From Variovorax sp. PAMC26660 (GTDB lineage: Bacteria; Pseudomonadota; Gammaproteobacteria; Burkholderiales; Burkholderiaceae_C), in NCBI RefSeq assembly GCF_014302995.1, contig NZ_CP060295.1, positions 930,001 through 994,000 on the forward strand: a stretch of 64,000 nucleotides of DNA, written 5' to 3'. The position numbers were made by a program, and so were the translations under genes. Below the pieces are notes generated by a model. The model did not search any database. It worked only from the letters and a program-made list of their open reading frames with translations, and was not told the DNA's origin. Position 1 is the first letter of the stretch. Every line of letters starts with the position of its first letter. This document shows, piece by piece, positions 36,756-46,612 of the stretch.

Positions 36756-37938
36756 GTCGCTGGGCCTGGACCAGGGCGCCCTGCTGCTCATTCGCCGCGC
36801 GCTGGCCGAACGGCCGGTGGGTGGTGAGCTGCAGGTGCGCGGCCGTTCGCCGGATTGGCAGATGCACCTGGAAGCCTGGTGCCGCAGCCAGGGGCATCCG
36901 CTGCGCTTCGAGACTGCAGTGGACGGCATCGCGCAGGCCCGCATCACGCGCGGCCCGCATGCCGAAGGTCGATGGCGCGATGCGCAGGCGACCGGCACTG
37001 CGCATGGCGACATCAACGGCATGCCCGCTGAAGACGCTGCCTCCGGCTGGGGGCTGGCCGCGCGCGGTGCCACGGTCGAAGCCGGCAGTCCTGATTTTTT
37101 CTTTGCGCTGCACCGGCGTCACGAACTCTGGGCCGCGACCGCCGGCGAGCTGTATCGACAGGCCGCAGCGGCCCAATGGGACCCGGGCACGGCCATCGAC
37201 TGGGATGCGGTGTTCGAGCTGCCGCCCCCGATCGAAGCCGCCGTGGTGCAGGTCATGACCTACCTGATCGAGAACGAGAACGCCGCGCTGCTGGTGCCCG
37301 CGCGCCACCTGGGGCAGATCCATCCGCACTACCGCGAGGTGCTGCAGCTGCTGGCGCTGCAGTGCGGCGACGAGGCGCGGCATGTCGAAGTGTTCACCCG
37401 GCGTGCCACGCTGCGCGGCCACGAGCCTGCGCTGTCCACGGCCGGCGGGCAGGCTTCGTTGCGCACGCTGTTCGACGCGCCCGATTTCTCCGTCGCCACT
37501 TTCCTGCTCGCCGTGCTCGGCGAAGGCAGCTTCGTGAACCTGCTCAACTTTCTGCAGGCGAATGCACCCGATCCGGTGACACGGCAGATCGCGCGACTCA
37601 CCGCGCGCGACGAGGCGCGCCACGTGGCCTTCGGCATGGCGCATCTGGAATATCGGCTGTCGGTGCAACCCGACTACCAGGCCAAGCTGCGCAACGCCAT
37701 CGAGGTGCGCTACGACGCACTGGCCCACACCGCGGGCCTCAACGAAGAAGTGTTCGATGCGCTGGTGCTGCTGGCGGCGGGCGAGCTGTCGCCCGAGGCC
37801 ATCGCGCGCGGCCACGCGGCCGTGCAGCAATTGCAGCGCGACATGGCGGCCGGTCGGCGCGCGCGGCTGGCGCGGCTGGGCTTCGAGCGCGACGAGGCGA
37901 AGCGGCTGTCCGACCTGCACACGCGCAACTTCATGTGA
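36721..37938 (+). CDS. TusA-like/ferritin-like diiron fusion protein, in sel operon
   Basis: 405 residues. Residues 10-66 resemble the TusA/SirA sulfurtransferase fold ([33 protein letters not shown]), but the catalytic CPxP is replaced by DQGA at 17-20. C54 in the WC dipeptide remains. Residues about 165-390 form a four-helix ferritin-like domain with diiron ligands ENENA at 184-188, DEARH at 217-221, GEGS at 267-270 and DEARH at 297-301, i.e. two ExxH pairs. TusA-like YedF proteins are known companions of selenium genes. ATG 36721 overlaps the upstream gene by 35 bases; no other ATG is closer. Confidence 0.78.
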   Translation: MAPSSTPTIDIESLGLDQGALLLIRRALAERPVGGELQVRGRSPDWQMHLEAWCRSQGHPLRFETAVDGIAQARITRGPHAEGRWRDAQATGTAHGDINGMPAEDAASGWGLAARGATVEAGSPDFFFALHRRHELWAATAGELYRQAAAAQWDPGTAIDWDAVFELPPPIEAAVVQVMTYLIENENAALLVPARHLGQIHPHYREVLQLLALQCGDEARHVEVFTRRATLRGHEPALSTAGGQASLRTLFDAPDFSVATFLLAVLGEGSFVNLLNFLQANAPDPVTRQIARLTARDEARHVAFGMAHLEYRLSVQPDYQAKLRNAIEVRYDALAHTAGLNEEVFDALVLLAAGELSPEAIARGHAAVQQLQRDMAAGRRARLARLGFERDEAKRLSDLHTRNFM

Positions 37939-37951
37939 AGCCGCCACGACC

Positions 37952-39859
37952 ATGATCATCGGCACCGCAGGCCACATCGACCACGGCAAGACCTCGCTGG
38001 TGCGCGCGCTCACCGGCGTCGACACCGACCGGTTGCCCGAGGAAAAGCGGCGCGGCATTTCCATCGAACTCGGTTATGCCTACTTGCATGCGCCCGATGG
38101 CGTGTCGCTCGGTTTCGTCGATGTGCCGGGGCATGAACGTTTGCTGCACACCATGCTGGCTGGCGCCACCGGCATCGACCATGCCTTGCTGGTGGTGGCC
38201 GCCGACGACGGCGTGATGCCGCAGACGCGCGAGCACCTTGCCGTGGTCGCGCTGCTGGGTGTGCGCGCGGCCACGGTGGCGATCACCAAGATCGACCGCA
38301 TCGACACAGCCACGCGCGCGGAACGGCTTGACGAAGTGCGCGCAAAGATCAACGCCCTGCTCGCGCAAACAGCGCTGGCCGGCGCGCCGGTGCTCGCGGT
38401 GTCCGCCACCACGGGCGAGGGCATCGACACGCTGCGCACGCGGCTGCTGGACGTCGCACGCGAAGAGCACATACGCGAAGACGATCTCGCGTTCCGTCTC
38501 GCGGTGGACCGTGCCTTCACGCTGGCGGGTGTCGGCACCGTCGTCACCGGCACCGTCTTCAGCGGCACGGTGCGCATCGGCGACGCGCTGCGGCTCGTGC
38601 CCGGCGAACGCACGGTGCGGGTGCGCGGCATTCACGCCCAGAACAGGCAGGCCGAACTGGCGCACGCGGGGCAACGCTGCGCGCTCGCGCTGGCGGGAGT
38701 GACCAAGGACGAAGTGCATCGCGGCGACTGGGTCTGCACCCCGGCCATCGCACTCGCAACGGCGCGCATCGATGTGCTGCTCACGCTCTGGCCCGACGAG
38801 GCCAAGCCCCTGCGCTCGGGTGCGACGGTGCACGCACACCTGGGCGCCAGCGATGTGATGGCCTCGGTGGCCCTGCTCGATCGCGATGCGCTCGCGCCGG
38901 GCGAGACCGCGTTGGCTCAACTGGTCTTGCGCGATGAAGTCGGCGCATGGCACGGCGACCGCGGCGTGTTGCGCGATGCCTCGGCCACCCGCACCGTGGC
39001 CGGCGTGCGCGTGCTCGACCCCTTCGCGCCCGTGCGCTACCGGCGCACGTCCGAACGCCTGCGCACGCTGGCAGCCTGGGCCATCGACGACCGGCCCGCG
39101 CGCGTGGCGGCGCTGCTGCACAACGCGCCGCTCGGCATCGACACGGCGCGGCTGGCCTGCGCGCTTTCGCTGGCGAACGAAGATGCACTGGCACTGCCCG
39201 ACGATGCGGTGCGCATTGCGCACACGGCCATCGCGCAGCAGCACCTCGACACGCTGCAAGCACAGATCACCGAACGCCTGGCCGACTTCCATCGCGCGGC
39301 GCCCGACGAGGTCGGCCCCGACGCGCGCCGCCTCAAGCGGCTGGCCGGCCCGCGCACCGACGATGCGTTGTGGCGGCACGCACTCGACGCACTGGTCGCG
39401 CGCGGCGCGCTGGTGCGCAGTGGCACATGGCTGCACCTGCCGGACCATGCGACACGTTTGAATGAAGCCGAGCAGAAGCTCGCACAGAAGCTGTTGCCCA
39501 AGCTGGCCGATGGCGGTTTCGATCCGCCATGGGTGCGTGATCTCGCGAAGGACTGCGCGGTGAGCGAACCCATGGTGCGGCAGACCCTGGCGAGCCTCGC
39601 ACGGCAAGGCGAGGCCTTCCAGGTGGTGAAGGACTTGTACTATCCGCTGGCGACCATCGAGCAGTTGGCCGGCCTGGTGCGCGACTGCATTGCGGGACCT
39701 GAAGGTTTGCAAGCCGCGAGCTTTCGGGATGCGACCGGATTGGGGCGCAAGCGCGCGATCCAGTTGCTGGAATTCTTTGACCGTGTGGGCTACACGCGGC
39801 GCGTGAAAGACACGCACCTGCTGCGGCCCGACACCTCGTTGTTCGGAGCAGGCCCGTGA
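37952..39859 (+). CDS. selB: Selenocysteine-specific elongation factor SelB
   Basis: GTPase that brings Sec-tRNA(Sec) to UGA codons with a SECIS hairpin, 635 residues. G1 GHIDHGKT is at 7-14, G3 DVPGH at 57-61 and G4 TKID at 112-115. EF-Tu-like beta-barrels follow ([19 protein letters not shown]), and the C-terminal winged helices bind the mRNA hairpin ([13 protein letters not shown] near the end). It is 13 bases downstream of the fusion gene and 11 bases upstream of selC. Confidence 0.97.
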   Translation: MIIGTAGHIDHGKTSLVRALTGVDTDRLPEEKRRGISIELGYAYLHAPDGVSLGFVDVPGHERLLHTMLAGATGIDHALLVVAADDGVMPQTREHLAVVALLGVRAATVAITKIDRIDTATRAERLDEVRAKINALLAQTALAGAPVLAVSATTGEGIDTLRTRLLDVAREEHIREDDLAFRLAVDRAFTLAGVGTVVTGTVFSGTVRIGDALRLVPGERTVRVRGIHAQNRQAELAHAGQRCALALAGVTKDEVHRGDWVCTPAIALATARIDVLLTLWPDEAKPLRSGATVHAHLGASDVMASVALLDRDALAPGETALAQLVLRDEVGAWHGDRGVLRDASATRTVAGVRVLDPFAPVRYRRTSERLRTLAAWAIDDRPARVAALLHNAPLGIDTARLACALSLANEDALALPDDAVRIAHTAIAQQHLDTLQAQITERLADFHRAAPDEVGPDARRLKRLAGPRTDDALWRHALDALVARGALVRSGTWLHLPDHATRLNEAEQKLAQKLLPKLADGGFDPPWVRDLAKDCAVSEPMVRQTLASLARQGEAFQVVKDLYYPLATIEQLAGLVRDCIAGPEGLQAASFRDATGLGRKRAIQLLEFFDRVGYTRRVKDTHLLRPDTSLFGAGP

Positions 39860-39870
39860 CCGGGCCTCAT

Positions 39871-39963
39871 GGGAGGGGATCGTCCCTGGTGGGGCGGCTG
39901 GGCTTCAAACCCAGTGGGTGGCGCCAGTCGTCGCCGGGAGGGTTCGACTCCCTCCTCCTTCCG
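39871..39963 (+). tRNA. selC: tRNA-Sec (anticodon TCA)
   Basis: 93 bases without encoded CCA. An 8-bp acceptor stem GGGAGGGG pairs with CTCCTTCC (two G-T pairs), an extra base pair compared with ordinary tRNAs. The anticodon arm CTGGG-CTTCAAA-CCCAG puts TCA at 39905-39907. There is a long variable arm and a T loop GGTTCGACTCC. Discriminator G is at 39963 as in E. coli selC. Five T bases follow at 39967-39971 and may end transcription. Confidence 0.95.
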
Positions 39964-39980
39964 CCGTTTTTGTCTTTATC

Positions 39981-40099
39981 TTGCTCCTTCCCCCTCTGGG
40001 GGAAGGTTGGGATGGGGGCAGGCGGCGCTTGCAACACCGCAGCGCTGAATCGAAGGCCGCGTGCCCCCACCCCTGCCCTCCCCCAGCGGGGGAGGGAGA
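39981..40099. repeat. Dispersed palindromic repeat, family A copy 5
   Basis: About 119 bp with a palindrome at each end (CCTTCCCCCTCTGGGGGAAGG and CCCTCCCCCAGCGGGGGAGG regions). It lies between selC and the convergent 3' end of selD, a position where it could stop both transcripts. Confidence 0.86.
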
Positions 40100-40110
40100 A
40101 ATACGAAAAT

Positions 40111-41190
40111 TCAGGACACGACGCGCAACGCGGGCTTTCCGGCTTCGACGCGGCCGATGACCGCTGCCTGCGCGAAGCCTTCCTTGCGGAAAATCTCCAG
40201 CACCGCGTCGACGGCCCCGGGCGCGCAGCTCACGAGCAGGCCGCCCGAGGTCTGCGGATCGCTCAGCAGGTTCTGCGCCGTGGCCGGCAAGTCGGCCGCC
40301 AGTTCCACATCGGCCCCATAGCCCGCCCAGTTGCGCCCCGATGCGCCGGTGACGAAACCTTCCGCAACCATCTCCGCCACGTTGTCGAGCAGCGGCACCT
40401 TCGACCATTCGACCACCGCAGTGAGCTTCGCACCGCGCGCCAGCTCGAGCGTGTGGCCGGCCAGGCCGAAGCCGGTCACGTCGGTCAGCGCATGCACGCC
40501 GTCGAGCGCCGACAACGCGATGCCGGGCGTGTTGAGCTTGGTCGTGTTCTCGATCAGTTGCCGGTAGCCGGCCTCGGACAACTGCTCCTTCTTGAGCGCA
40601 GCAGACAACACGCCCACCCCCAGCGGCTTGCCCAGCACCAGCACGTCGCCGGCCTTTGCGTCGGCGTTGCGCCGCACGCGGTCGGGGTGCACCAGCCCCA
40701 TCGCGACAAGGCCGTAGATGGGCTCGACCGAATCGATGGTGTGGCCGCCCGCAATCGGGATGCCGGCCGCACGGCACACGTCCTGCCCGCCGCGCACGAT
40801 CTCGGCGATCACTTCCACCGGCAACTGGTTGATCGGCATGGCAACCAGTGCCAGCGCCATGATCGGACGGCCGCCCATGGCGTACACGTCGCTGATGGCG
40901 TTGGTGGCCGCGATGCGCCCGAACTCGTAGGGGTCGTCCACGATGGGCATGAAGAAGTCGGTGGTGGCAATCAGCGCCTGCTCGTCGTTGAGCCTGTAGA
41001 CTGCCGCGTCGTCGGCGGTCTCGATGCCGACCATGAGTTCGGGCGGGATCATTCCCCCCGCATGGTTCTTCAAAATCTGTGACAACACGCCCGGCGCGAT
41101 CTTGCAGCCACAGCCGCCACCGTGCGAGAAGCTGGTGAGCCGCAACGGCGCCAGCGGATTCAGGAGCTTGGAGGTTGCGGCATCGGTCAT
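40111..41190 (-). CDS. selD: Selenide, water dikinase (selenophosphate synthase)
   Basis: ATP-dependent synthesis of selenophosphate, the selenium donor for SelA and MnmH, 359 residues. The active-site segment is SHGGGCGCKIAP with C27 in place of the Sec found in some homologues and K30 close by. Also seen are the metal/ATP loops TTDFFMPIVDDPYEFG and AISDVYAMGG. Convergent to the selA-selC run and divergent from the ABC transporter at 41304. Confidence 0.96.
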   Translation of the reverse strand: MTDAATSKLLNPLAPLRLTSFSHGGGCGCKIAPGVLSQILKNHAGGMIPPELMVGIETADDAAVYRLNDEQALIATTDFFMPIVDDPYEFGRIAATNAISDVYAMGGRPIMALALVAMPINQLPVEVIAEIVRGGQDVCRAAGIPIAGGHTIDSVEPIYGLVAMGLVHPDRVRRNADAKAGDVLVLGKPLGVGVLSAALKKEQLSEAGYRQLIENTTKLNTPGIALSALDGVHALTDVTGFGLAGHTLELARGAKLTAVVEWSKVPLLDNVAEMVAEGFVTGASGRNWAGYGADVELAADLPATAQNLLSDPQTSGGLLVSCAPGAVDAVLEIFRKEGFAQAAVIGRVEAGKPALRVVS

Positions 41191-41303
41191 GGCAGCGGTT
41201 CGGTCGAATGAAACAAGCCGCGATTATCGAAGCCTTGCCCATGTTGCGCCCGCCTCCGCCGACACACCCTTTTCTTGAACCCAGCCCACACACAGGCAAA
41301 CCC

Positions 41304-42158
41304 ATGAACAAACTGTCCCGACTGGCGCTTGCGCTGACCCTCTCCCTCACGGCCTTCGGCGCCTTTGCCCAAGGCGTCCTGCGCGTCTCGGCCATCCCCG
41401 ACGAGGCACCCACCGAACTGCAGCGCAAGTTCACGCCGCTGGGCGACTACCTGAAGAAGGAAACCGGCATGGACGTGCAGTTCACGCCCGTGACCGACTA
41501 CGCCGCCGTGGTCGAGGGCCTGGCGACGAACAAGATCGACATGGCCTGGCTCGGCGGCTTCACCTTCGTGCAGGCGCGCATCCGCACCAACGGCGGCGCG
41601 GTGCCGATCGTGCAGCGCGCGGAAGACGAGGTGTTCACCAGCAAGTTCATCGTGCCGATCGACAGCCCCGCCAAGACGCTGGCCGACCTGAAGGGCAAGA
41701 CCTTCGCTTTCGGTGCGCCGTCTTCCACCTCGGGCAGCCTGATGCCGCGCTACTTCCTGCTGCAAGCCGGCATCAACCCAGAGAAGGACTTCAAGACGGT
41801 CGCGTTCTCGGGCGCGCACGACGCCACGGTGGCCTTCGTGGCCGCGTCGCGCGCTGAAGCGGGCGTGCTCAACGCCTCGGTGTGGGACAAGCTGGTCGAG
41901 TCGAAGAACCCCAACGCCGCCAAGGTGCGCGTGCTCGCGACCACGCCGACGTACTACGACTACAACTGGACGGTGCGCCCCGGCATGGACCCGGTGCTGC
42001 AGAAGAAGCTGACCGACGCTTTCCTGAAGCTCGACCCGGCCAACCCGGCGCACAAGGAAATCATGGCGCTGCAGCGCGCGAGCAAGTTCATTCCGACCAA
42101 GTCGTCGAACTACGATGGCATCGAGACGGCGGGCAAGTCGGCGGGTTTGATCAAGTGA
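41304..42158 (+). CDS. PhnD-like binding protein, putative selenium-compound uptake
   Basis: 284 residues with a Sec signal ending AFGAFA before residue 24 ([20 protein letters not shown]). The mature part is a phosphonate/phosphite-type binding protein ([51 protein letters not shown]). It is the first gene of a four-gene transporter set placed between selD and mnmH. Uptake of selenate, selenite or another selenium species is inferred from that context; phosphonate or sulfonate uptake remains possible. Confidence 0.87.
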   Translation: MNKLSRLALALTLSLTAFGAFAQGVLRVSAIPDEAPTELQRKFTPLGDYLKKETGMDVQFTPVTDYAAVVEGLATNKIDMAWLGGFTFVQARIRTNGGAVPIVQRAEDEVFTSKFIVPIDSPAKTLADLKGKTFAFGAPSSTSGSLMPRYFLLQAGINPEKDFKTVAFSGAHDATVAFVAASRAEAGVLNASVWDKLVESKNPNAAKVRVLATTPTYYDYNWTVRPGMDPVLQKKLTDAFLKLDPANPAHKEIMALQRASKFIPTKSSNYDGIETAGKSAGLIK

Positions 42159-42168
42159 GCTTGCGCGC

Positions 42169-42987
42169 ATGAGCTTTTCGCTGGAAGGCGTGGGCGTGGT
42201 GCACCCCAACGGCCAGCGCGCGCTGGCCGGAGTGACGCTGGCCGCGCGCGACGGCGAACGCATCGCCGTCATCGGCCCCTCGGGTGCCGGCAAGACCACG
42301 CTGCTGCGTGTGCTCGGTGCCGCGCTGCGCCCGGGAGAAGGCGAGGTCCAGACCCTGGGTGCCAGCCCTTGGCAGTTGCCGGCAAGCGCACTGAAGAAAC
42401 TGCGCGCGCGCATCGGCACCGTGCACCAGGCGCCACCGATTGCACCGCGCCTGCGGGTGGTCACGGCCGTGCTGGCGGGGCGCCTGGGCGAGTGGTCGGC
42501 GGCACGCGCGCTGGGCTCGCTCTTCTATCCCTCGGACATTGCGGGCGCGCACGAGGTGCTGTCGCGGCTGGCTTTGGAAGACCGCCTGTTCGATCGCTGC
42601 GACCGCCTCTCCGGCGGCCAGTTGCAGCGCGTGGGCATCGCGCGTGCGCTGTACCAGTGCCCCGCCCTGTTGCTGGCCGACGAACCCGTGTCCGCGCTCG
42701 ACCCGACGCTGGCCGACGCGGCCATCGGCCAACTGGTCGCGCAGAGCGAATCGACCGGCGCCACGCTGGTGGCCTCGCTGCACGCGGTGGACCTGGCGCT
42801 GCGCTGGTTTCCCCGCGTCGTCGGCATGCGCAACGGACAGGTGATGTTCGACCTGCCCGCCACGCAGGTCACGTCCGCGATGCTCGACACGCTCTATGCC
42901 AGCGAAGGCGGCGTGGCCACGCAAGGGCCGCTGCCACCGACTGTCACTGCGACGGAGCCGGCGTTCCAGCGACCGGACTGCCCTTGA
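42169..42987 (+). CDS. PhnC-like ABC transporter ATPase
   Basis: 272 residues. Walker [10 protein letters not shown] is near 40-48, signature [15 protein letters not shown], Walker [14 protein letters not shown], and H-loop [11 protein letters not shown]. It groups with PhnC-type importer ATPases. It starts 10 bases after the binding protein, and its stop overlaps a TTG start of the first permease. Confidence 0.92.
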   Translation: MSFSLEGVGVVHPNGQRALAGVTLAARDGERIAVIGPSGAGKTTLLRVLGAALRPGEGEVQTLGASPWQLPASALKKLRARIGTVHQAPPIAPRLRVVTAVLAGRLGEWSAARALGSLFYPSDIAGAHEVLSRLALEDRLFDRCDRLSGGQLQRVGIARALYQCPALLLADEPVSALDPTLADAAIGQLVAQSESTGATLVASLHAVDLALRWFPRVVGMRNGQVMFDLPATQVTSAMLDTLYASEGGVATQGPLPPTVTATEPAFQRPDCP

Positions 42988-43844
42988 GCGGCACTACGTC
43001 GCCACAGCAGGTGCCGACACGCGCCGCCGTCGCGCTGCGCGACCCGCAGGCATGGCGCCGCCTGGCCGGCTGGTTGGCCGCGCTCGTCATCGCATGGCCG
43101 ATGCTGGCGCTGTCGGAGTTCAAGCCGTGGGCGCTGTTCGGCAGCGGCAACCTCGCCGTCATCGGCGGTTTTCTCGCGGGCTTCTTTCCGCCCGAAGGCT
43201 CGCCTGACTTTCTGGCCCTCCTCGCCAAGGCCACGCTCGAAACGCTGGCCATGGCCACGGCGGGCACCGCGCTCGCGTTGCTGATCGGCGCGCCGCTGGC
43301 CTTCGTGACCACGCGCGCGCTGTCCATCTCGCGCATTGGCCCGGGGCCCGGCCGCGTGCAGGCCGCCGTGGTGCGGCAGGCGGCGCGCTGGCTGCTGATG
43401 GTGCTGCGCGCCATTCCCGAGATCGTGTGGGCGCTGCTCTTCGTGCGCGCGCTCGGCCTCGGCCCGGCGGCCGGCGTGCTGGCGTTGGCCATCACCTACG
43501 GCGGCATGCTGGGCAAGGTCTACGCCGAGATCCTCGAATCGACCGACACGCGCCCGGCGCGCGCGCTGCTCGAAGGCGGCAGCGGCCGGCTGGCAGCACT
43601 GTGCTACGGCCTGCTGCCGCACACCGCGCAGGAGCTGGCTTCATACACCGTGTACCGCTGGGAATGCGCGGTACGCGCCTCGGTGGTGATGGGTTTTGTC
43701 GGCGCGGGCGGACTGGGGCAACTGATGGACCAGTCGATGAAGATGCTCAACGGCGGCGAGGCCAGCAGCATCCTGCTGGTGTTCCTCGCGCTCGTGCTGC
43801 TGGCGGACGTGTTGAGCAACGCGCTGCGAAGGCTGCTCGCATGA
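42984..43844 (+). CDS. PhnE-like ABC transporter permease 1
   Basis: 286 residues, about six membrane segments. Family segments [20 protein letters not shown] and [20 protein letters not shown] are clear. The start is TTG 42984 in a TTGA overlap with the ATPase gene, since the first in-frame ATG is well inside the first helix. Pairs with the next permease to form the channel. Confidence 0.88.
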   Translation: MSGTTSPQQVPTRAAVALRDPQAWRRLAGWLAALVIAWPMLALSEFKPWALFGSGNLAVIGGFLAGFFPPEGSPDFLALLAKATLETLAMATAGTALALLIGAPLAFVTTRALSISRIGPGPGRVQAAVVRQAARWLLMVLRAIPEIVWALLFVRALGLGPAAGVLALAITYGGMLGKVYAEILESTDTRPARALLEGGSGRLAALCYGLLPHTAQELASYTVYRWECAVRASVVMGFVGAGGLGQLMDQSMKMLNGGEASSILLVFLALVLLADVLSNALRRLLA

Positions 43845-44641
43845 GCATGAATCTGCCGCCGCGTCCGCGCCCTTGCCTGCGCTGCTGGTTCACCGTGCTG
43901 CTGATCGCAGCGGCGGTGGTCGCCAGCTTCGTCTACCTCGGCATCGACTACAGCGCGCTGGGGTCGGCCGAGTCGCTGCGGCTGATGGGCAAGTTCATCG
44001 CCGAGTTCTTCCCGCCCGACGTGTCGTCCGACTTCCTCGTGAAGGTGGGCAACGGCGCCTTGCAGACGCTGGCGGTGTCGGCGCTCGGGACCGTGCTTGC
44101 GGCGCTGGCGGGCGCTGTGCTCGCGCTGCCCGCATCGGGCCGTGCGGGCGGACTGCCGCGCCATGCGGCGCGCTTCATCCTGAACTTCCTGCGCAGCGTG
44201 CCCGAGCTGGTCTGGGCCGCGCTGATGGTGCTGGCCGCCGGCATCGGCCCGTTCGCCGGTGCGCTGGCGTTGTCGCTGCACACCACGGGCGTGCTGGGAC
44301 GGCTGTTCGCCGAGGCGCTGGAAAACGCGCCGCGCGAGCCCGAACACGCCCTGACGCTGGCGGGTGCCGGCCCGGTCACCGCCTTCAGCTACGCCAGCCT
44401 GCCGATCGTGCTGCCGCAATGGGTGGCCTACACGCTCTACCGCTGGGAGATGAACATCCGCATGGCCGCGGTGCTGGGCTTCGTGGGCGGCGGCGGGCTG
44501 GGCCAGTTGCTGTACTTCCACCTGTCGATCTTTCAGCAGCAGCAGGCGATGACGGTGTTGATCGCGATGTTCGTGCTGGTGACCTTCGTGGACTTTGCGA
44601 GCGCTCGCTTGCGAAAGGGGCTTGGCCCTGCCTATGCCTGA
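43841..44641 (+). CDS. PhnE-like ABC transporter permease 2
   Basis: 266 residues with about six helices. It has RSVPELVWAALMVLAAGIGP and VLGFVGGGGLGQLLYFHLSI in the same positions as in the first permease, so the two are diverged duplicates. ATG 43841 overlaps the upstream stop (ATGA). Some phosphonate systems have one permease and others two; here two are present. Confidence 0.9.
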   Translation: MSMNLPPRPRPCLRCWFTVLLIAAAVVASFVYLGIDYSALGSAESLRLMGKFIAEFFPPDVSSDFLVKVGNGALQTLAVSALGTVLAALAGAVLALPASGRAGGLPRHAARFILNFLRSVPELVWAALMVLAAGIGPFAGALALSLHTTGVLGRLFAEALENAPREPEHALTLAGAGPVTAFSYASLPIVLPQWVAYTLYRWEMNIRMAAVLGFVGGGGLGQLLYFHLSIFQQQQAMTVLIAMFVLVTFVDFASARLRKGLGPAYA

Positions 44642-44677
44642 GACCTGCGGTGACAATCGAAGCATGAGGTTCCTGCC

Positions 44678-45748
44678 ATGAGTCATCGCCAGCCCGTGCG
44701 GGTCGGCGACCGCCACGCCTTCGACACGCTGATCGACGCCCGCTCGCCGGCCGAGTTCGCGCTCGACCATATTCCCGGCGCCATCAACTGCCCGGTGCTC
44801 GACGACGAGGAACGCCGCATCGTCGGCACCGTGTACGTGCAGACCGGCGCCTTCGAGGCGCGGCGCATCGGCGGCGCGATGGTCGCGGCCAACATCGCCA
44901 GGCATCTGCGCGACACGCTGGCCGACCGGCCCGAGAACTGGAAGCCGCTGGTCTACTGCTGGCGCGGCGGCATGCGCAGCGGCTCGATGGTGACGTGGCT
45001 GCGCCTCGTGGGCTGGGACGCGCAGCAGCTCGCGGGCGGCTACAAGAGCTTTCGCCGCCACGTGATCTCGCAGATCGACGCGCTGACCCCGCAGCTCGAC
45101 CTGCGCGTGGTCTGCGGCGCCACCGGCAGCGCCAAGACACGCGTGCTGCATGCGCTGGTCGAGCGCGGCGCGCAGGTGCTCGACCTGGAAGATTTCGCCA
45201 GCCACAAGGGTTCGCTGCTCGGCTCGCTGCCGGGCGTGCCGCAACCATCGCAAAAGCACTTCGAGACGCGCATCGCCACCGTGCTCGAAGCCATCGACCT
45301 GTCGCGCCCGCTGTATGTCGAGGGCGAGAGCGTCCGCATCGGGCGGCTGTCGCTGCCCTTGTCGCTGGTGGCGCGCATGCGTGCGGCGCCGTGCATCGAG
45401 GTGCGCGCCACGCCCGAGGCACGGCTGGCCTATCTACTGCGCGACTACGCCTACCTGGGCGACGACCGCGAGGCGCTCGCCGACAAGATGGGCGTGCTCA
45501 AGGAAATGCAGGGCAAGGAAACGGTCACGCGCTGGCAGCAATGGGCGCGCGAAGCCGACCTGCCCCATCTGTTCGCCGAGCTGATGACGCTGCACTACGA
45601 CCCGCATTACGAGAAGTCGCAGGAGCTGCACTTCAAGGCCTGGGCCCAACGCCAGAGCGTGCCTGCGACCGACCTGTCGGATCAGGGCATCGAGGCGGTG
45701 GCCGATGCGGTGCTGGCGCTCGACGGACGCGCGAGTCCGTCGGCATAG
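44678..45748 (+). CDS. mnmH: tRNA 2-selenouridine synthase MnmH (SelU/YbbB)
   Basis: Replaces sulfur by selenium in 2-thiouridine at the wobble position of Lys, Glu and Gln tRNAs, using selenophosphate. 356 residues. A rhodanese-like N-terminal half has catalytic C94 in YCWRGGMRS, and a P-loop GATGSAKT is at 147-154. It is 36 bases downstream of the transporter and probably cotranscribed. Its last 67 bases overlap the 3' end of the convergent fdhD. Confidence 0.95.
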   Translation: MSHRQPVRVGDRHAFDTLIDARSPAEFALDHIPGAINCPVLDDEERRIVGTVYVQTGAFEARRIGGAMVAANIARHLRDTLADRPENWKPLVYCWRGGMRSGSMVTWLRLVGWDAQQLAGGYKSFRRHVISQIDALTPQLDLRVVCGATGSAKTRVLHALVERGAQVLDLEDFASHKGSLLGSLPGVPQPSQKHFETRIATVLEAIDLSRPLYVEGESVRIGRLSLPLSLVARMRAAPCIEVRATPEARLAYLLRDYAYLGDDREALADKMGVLKEMQGKETVTRWQQWAREADLPHLFAELMTLHYDPHYEKSQELHFKAWAQRQSVPATDLSDQGIEAVADAVLALDGRASPSA

Positions 45749-46593
45749 AGCACGCCGCGCGGCGCGCGGCACAGCCCCCAGAAGCGCAGGCCGCTGAGTT
45801 CGGCCATGCGCACGCCCATCGAGGTTGGCGCGGAGATGGTCGCCATCGCCGCAATGCCCAGGCGCGCGCACTTGCGCACGAGTTCATGGCTGCCACGGCT
45901 GGACATCAGCACGAAGCCGGGCTCTGCCAGGCGGCCCGCCTGCGCGAGCTTGCCGAGCAGCTTGTCGAGCGCGTTGTGGCGCCCGACGTCTTCCATCAGG
46001 TCGGTGAGTTCGCCATCCACCGTGGCCCATGCGGCGGCGTGGATCGCACCGGCTTCGGCGTTGAGGGTCTGGCGCGGTGGCATGGCGGCGAAGGCGCGCA
46101 GCACGGTGGGCAGGTCGATGCGTTCGATCCAGTCGCGCTGCGGCACGCGCTGCGGCGAGAGGTCCAGCCCCGCGAAACTTTCGACACCGCACACGCCGCA
46201 ACCGGTGCGGCCCGCGAGGCTGCGGCGGCGGTCCTTCAGGCGCTCGAAGCTGCGCGTGGACACTTCGAGCCGCACCTCGATGCCCGGCATGCCTTCGGGC
46301 AGGCCCGCGTCGAGTGCGTCGACCGTCCGCACGTCGATGCCGCGGCAATCGGCTGCGGTATCGAGGATGCCTTCGCTCAATGCAAAGCCCAGCGCAAAGA
46401 CGTCGAGGTCTTGCGGCGTGGCCATCATCACCGCGTGCGAGACGCCGTTGAAGACCAGCGCCACCGGCACCTCGGCCGCCAGCGTGTCGTCGCGAATCAC
46501 GCCTTCGGGTGCGACGCCGCGTTCGCCGAAAACATGCACGGCATGCCGCGAGAGCGGCGGCAGGGTGTCGTCGGATTCAGGGATGTCTTGCAT
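45682..46593 (-). CDS. fdhD: Formate dehydrogenase sulfurtransferase FdhD
   Basis: Transfers sulfur from IscS to the molybdenum cofactor of formate dehydrogenases, 303 residues from ATG 46593. The mobile cysteine loop GCGVCG has C132 and C135. Family segments DVGRHNALDKLLG and SSRGSHELVRKCA are intact. An ATG at 46605 would add MAAA; it is too close to the GGAG sequence that serves the later start. It is last in a minus-strand set after the YdeP-like enzyme and a small winged-helix protein. Its 3' end overlaps mnmH. Confidence 0.95.
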   Translation of the reverse strand: MQDIPESDDTLPPLSRHAVHVFGERGVAPEGVIRDDTLAAEVPVALVFNGVSHAVMMATPQDLDVFALGFALSEGILDTAADCRGIDVRTVDALDAGLPEGMPGIEVRLEVSTRSFERLKDRRRSLAGRTGCGVCGVESFAGLDLSPQRVPQRDWIERIDLPTVLRAFAAMPPRQTLNAEAGAIHAAAWATVDGELTDLMEDVGRHNALDKLLGKLAQAGRLAEPGFVLMSSRGSHELVRKCARLGIAAMATISAPTSMGVRMAELSGLRFWGLCRAPRGVLYADGLARPSSASTASATASMP

Positions 46594-46612
46594 GGCCGCA
46601 GCCATTCTCCGC

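Noticed and set aside
41304..44641. Firm assignment as a phosphonate transporter (phnCDE)
   Set aside because: No C-P lyase or phosphonatase genes accompany it, and the flanking genes are selenium genes; substrate is left open.
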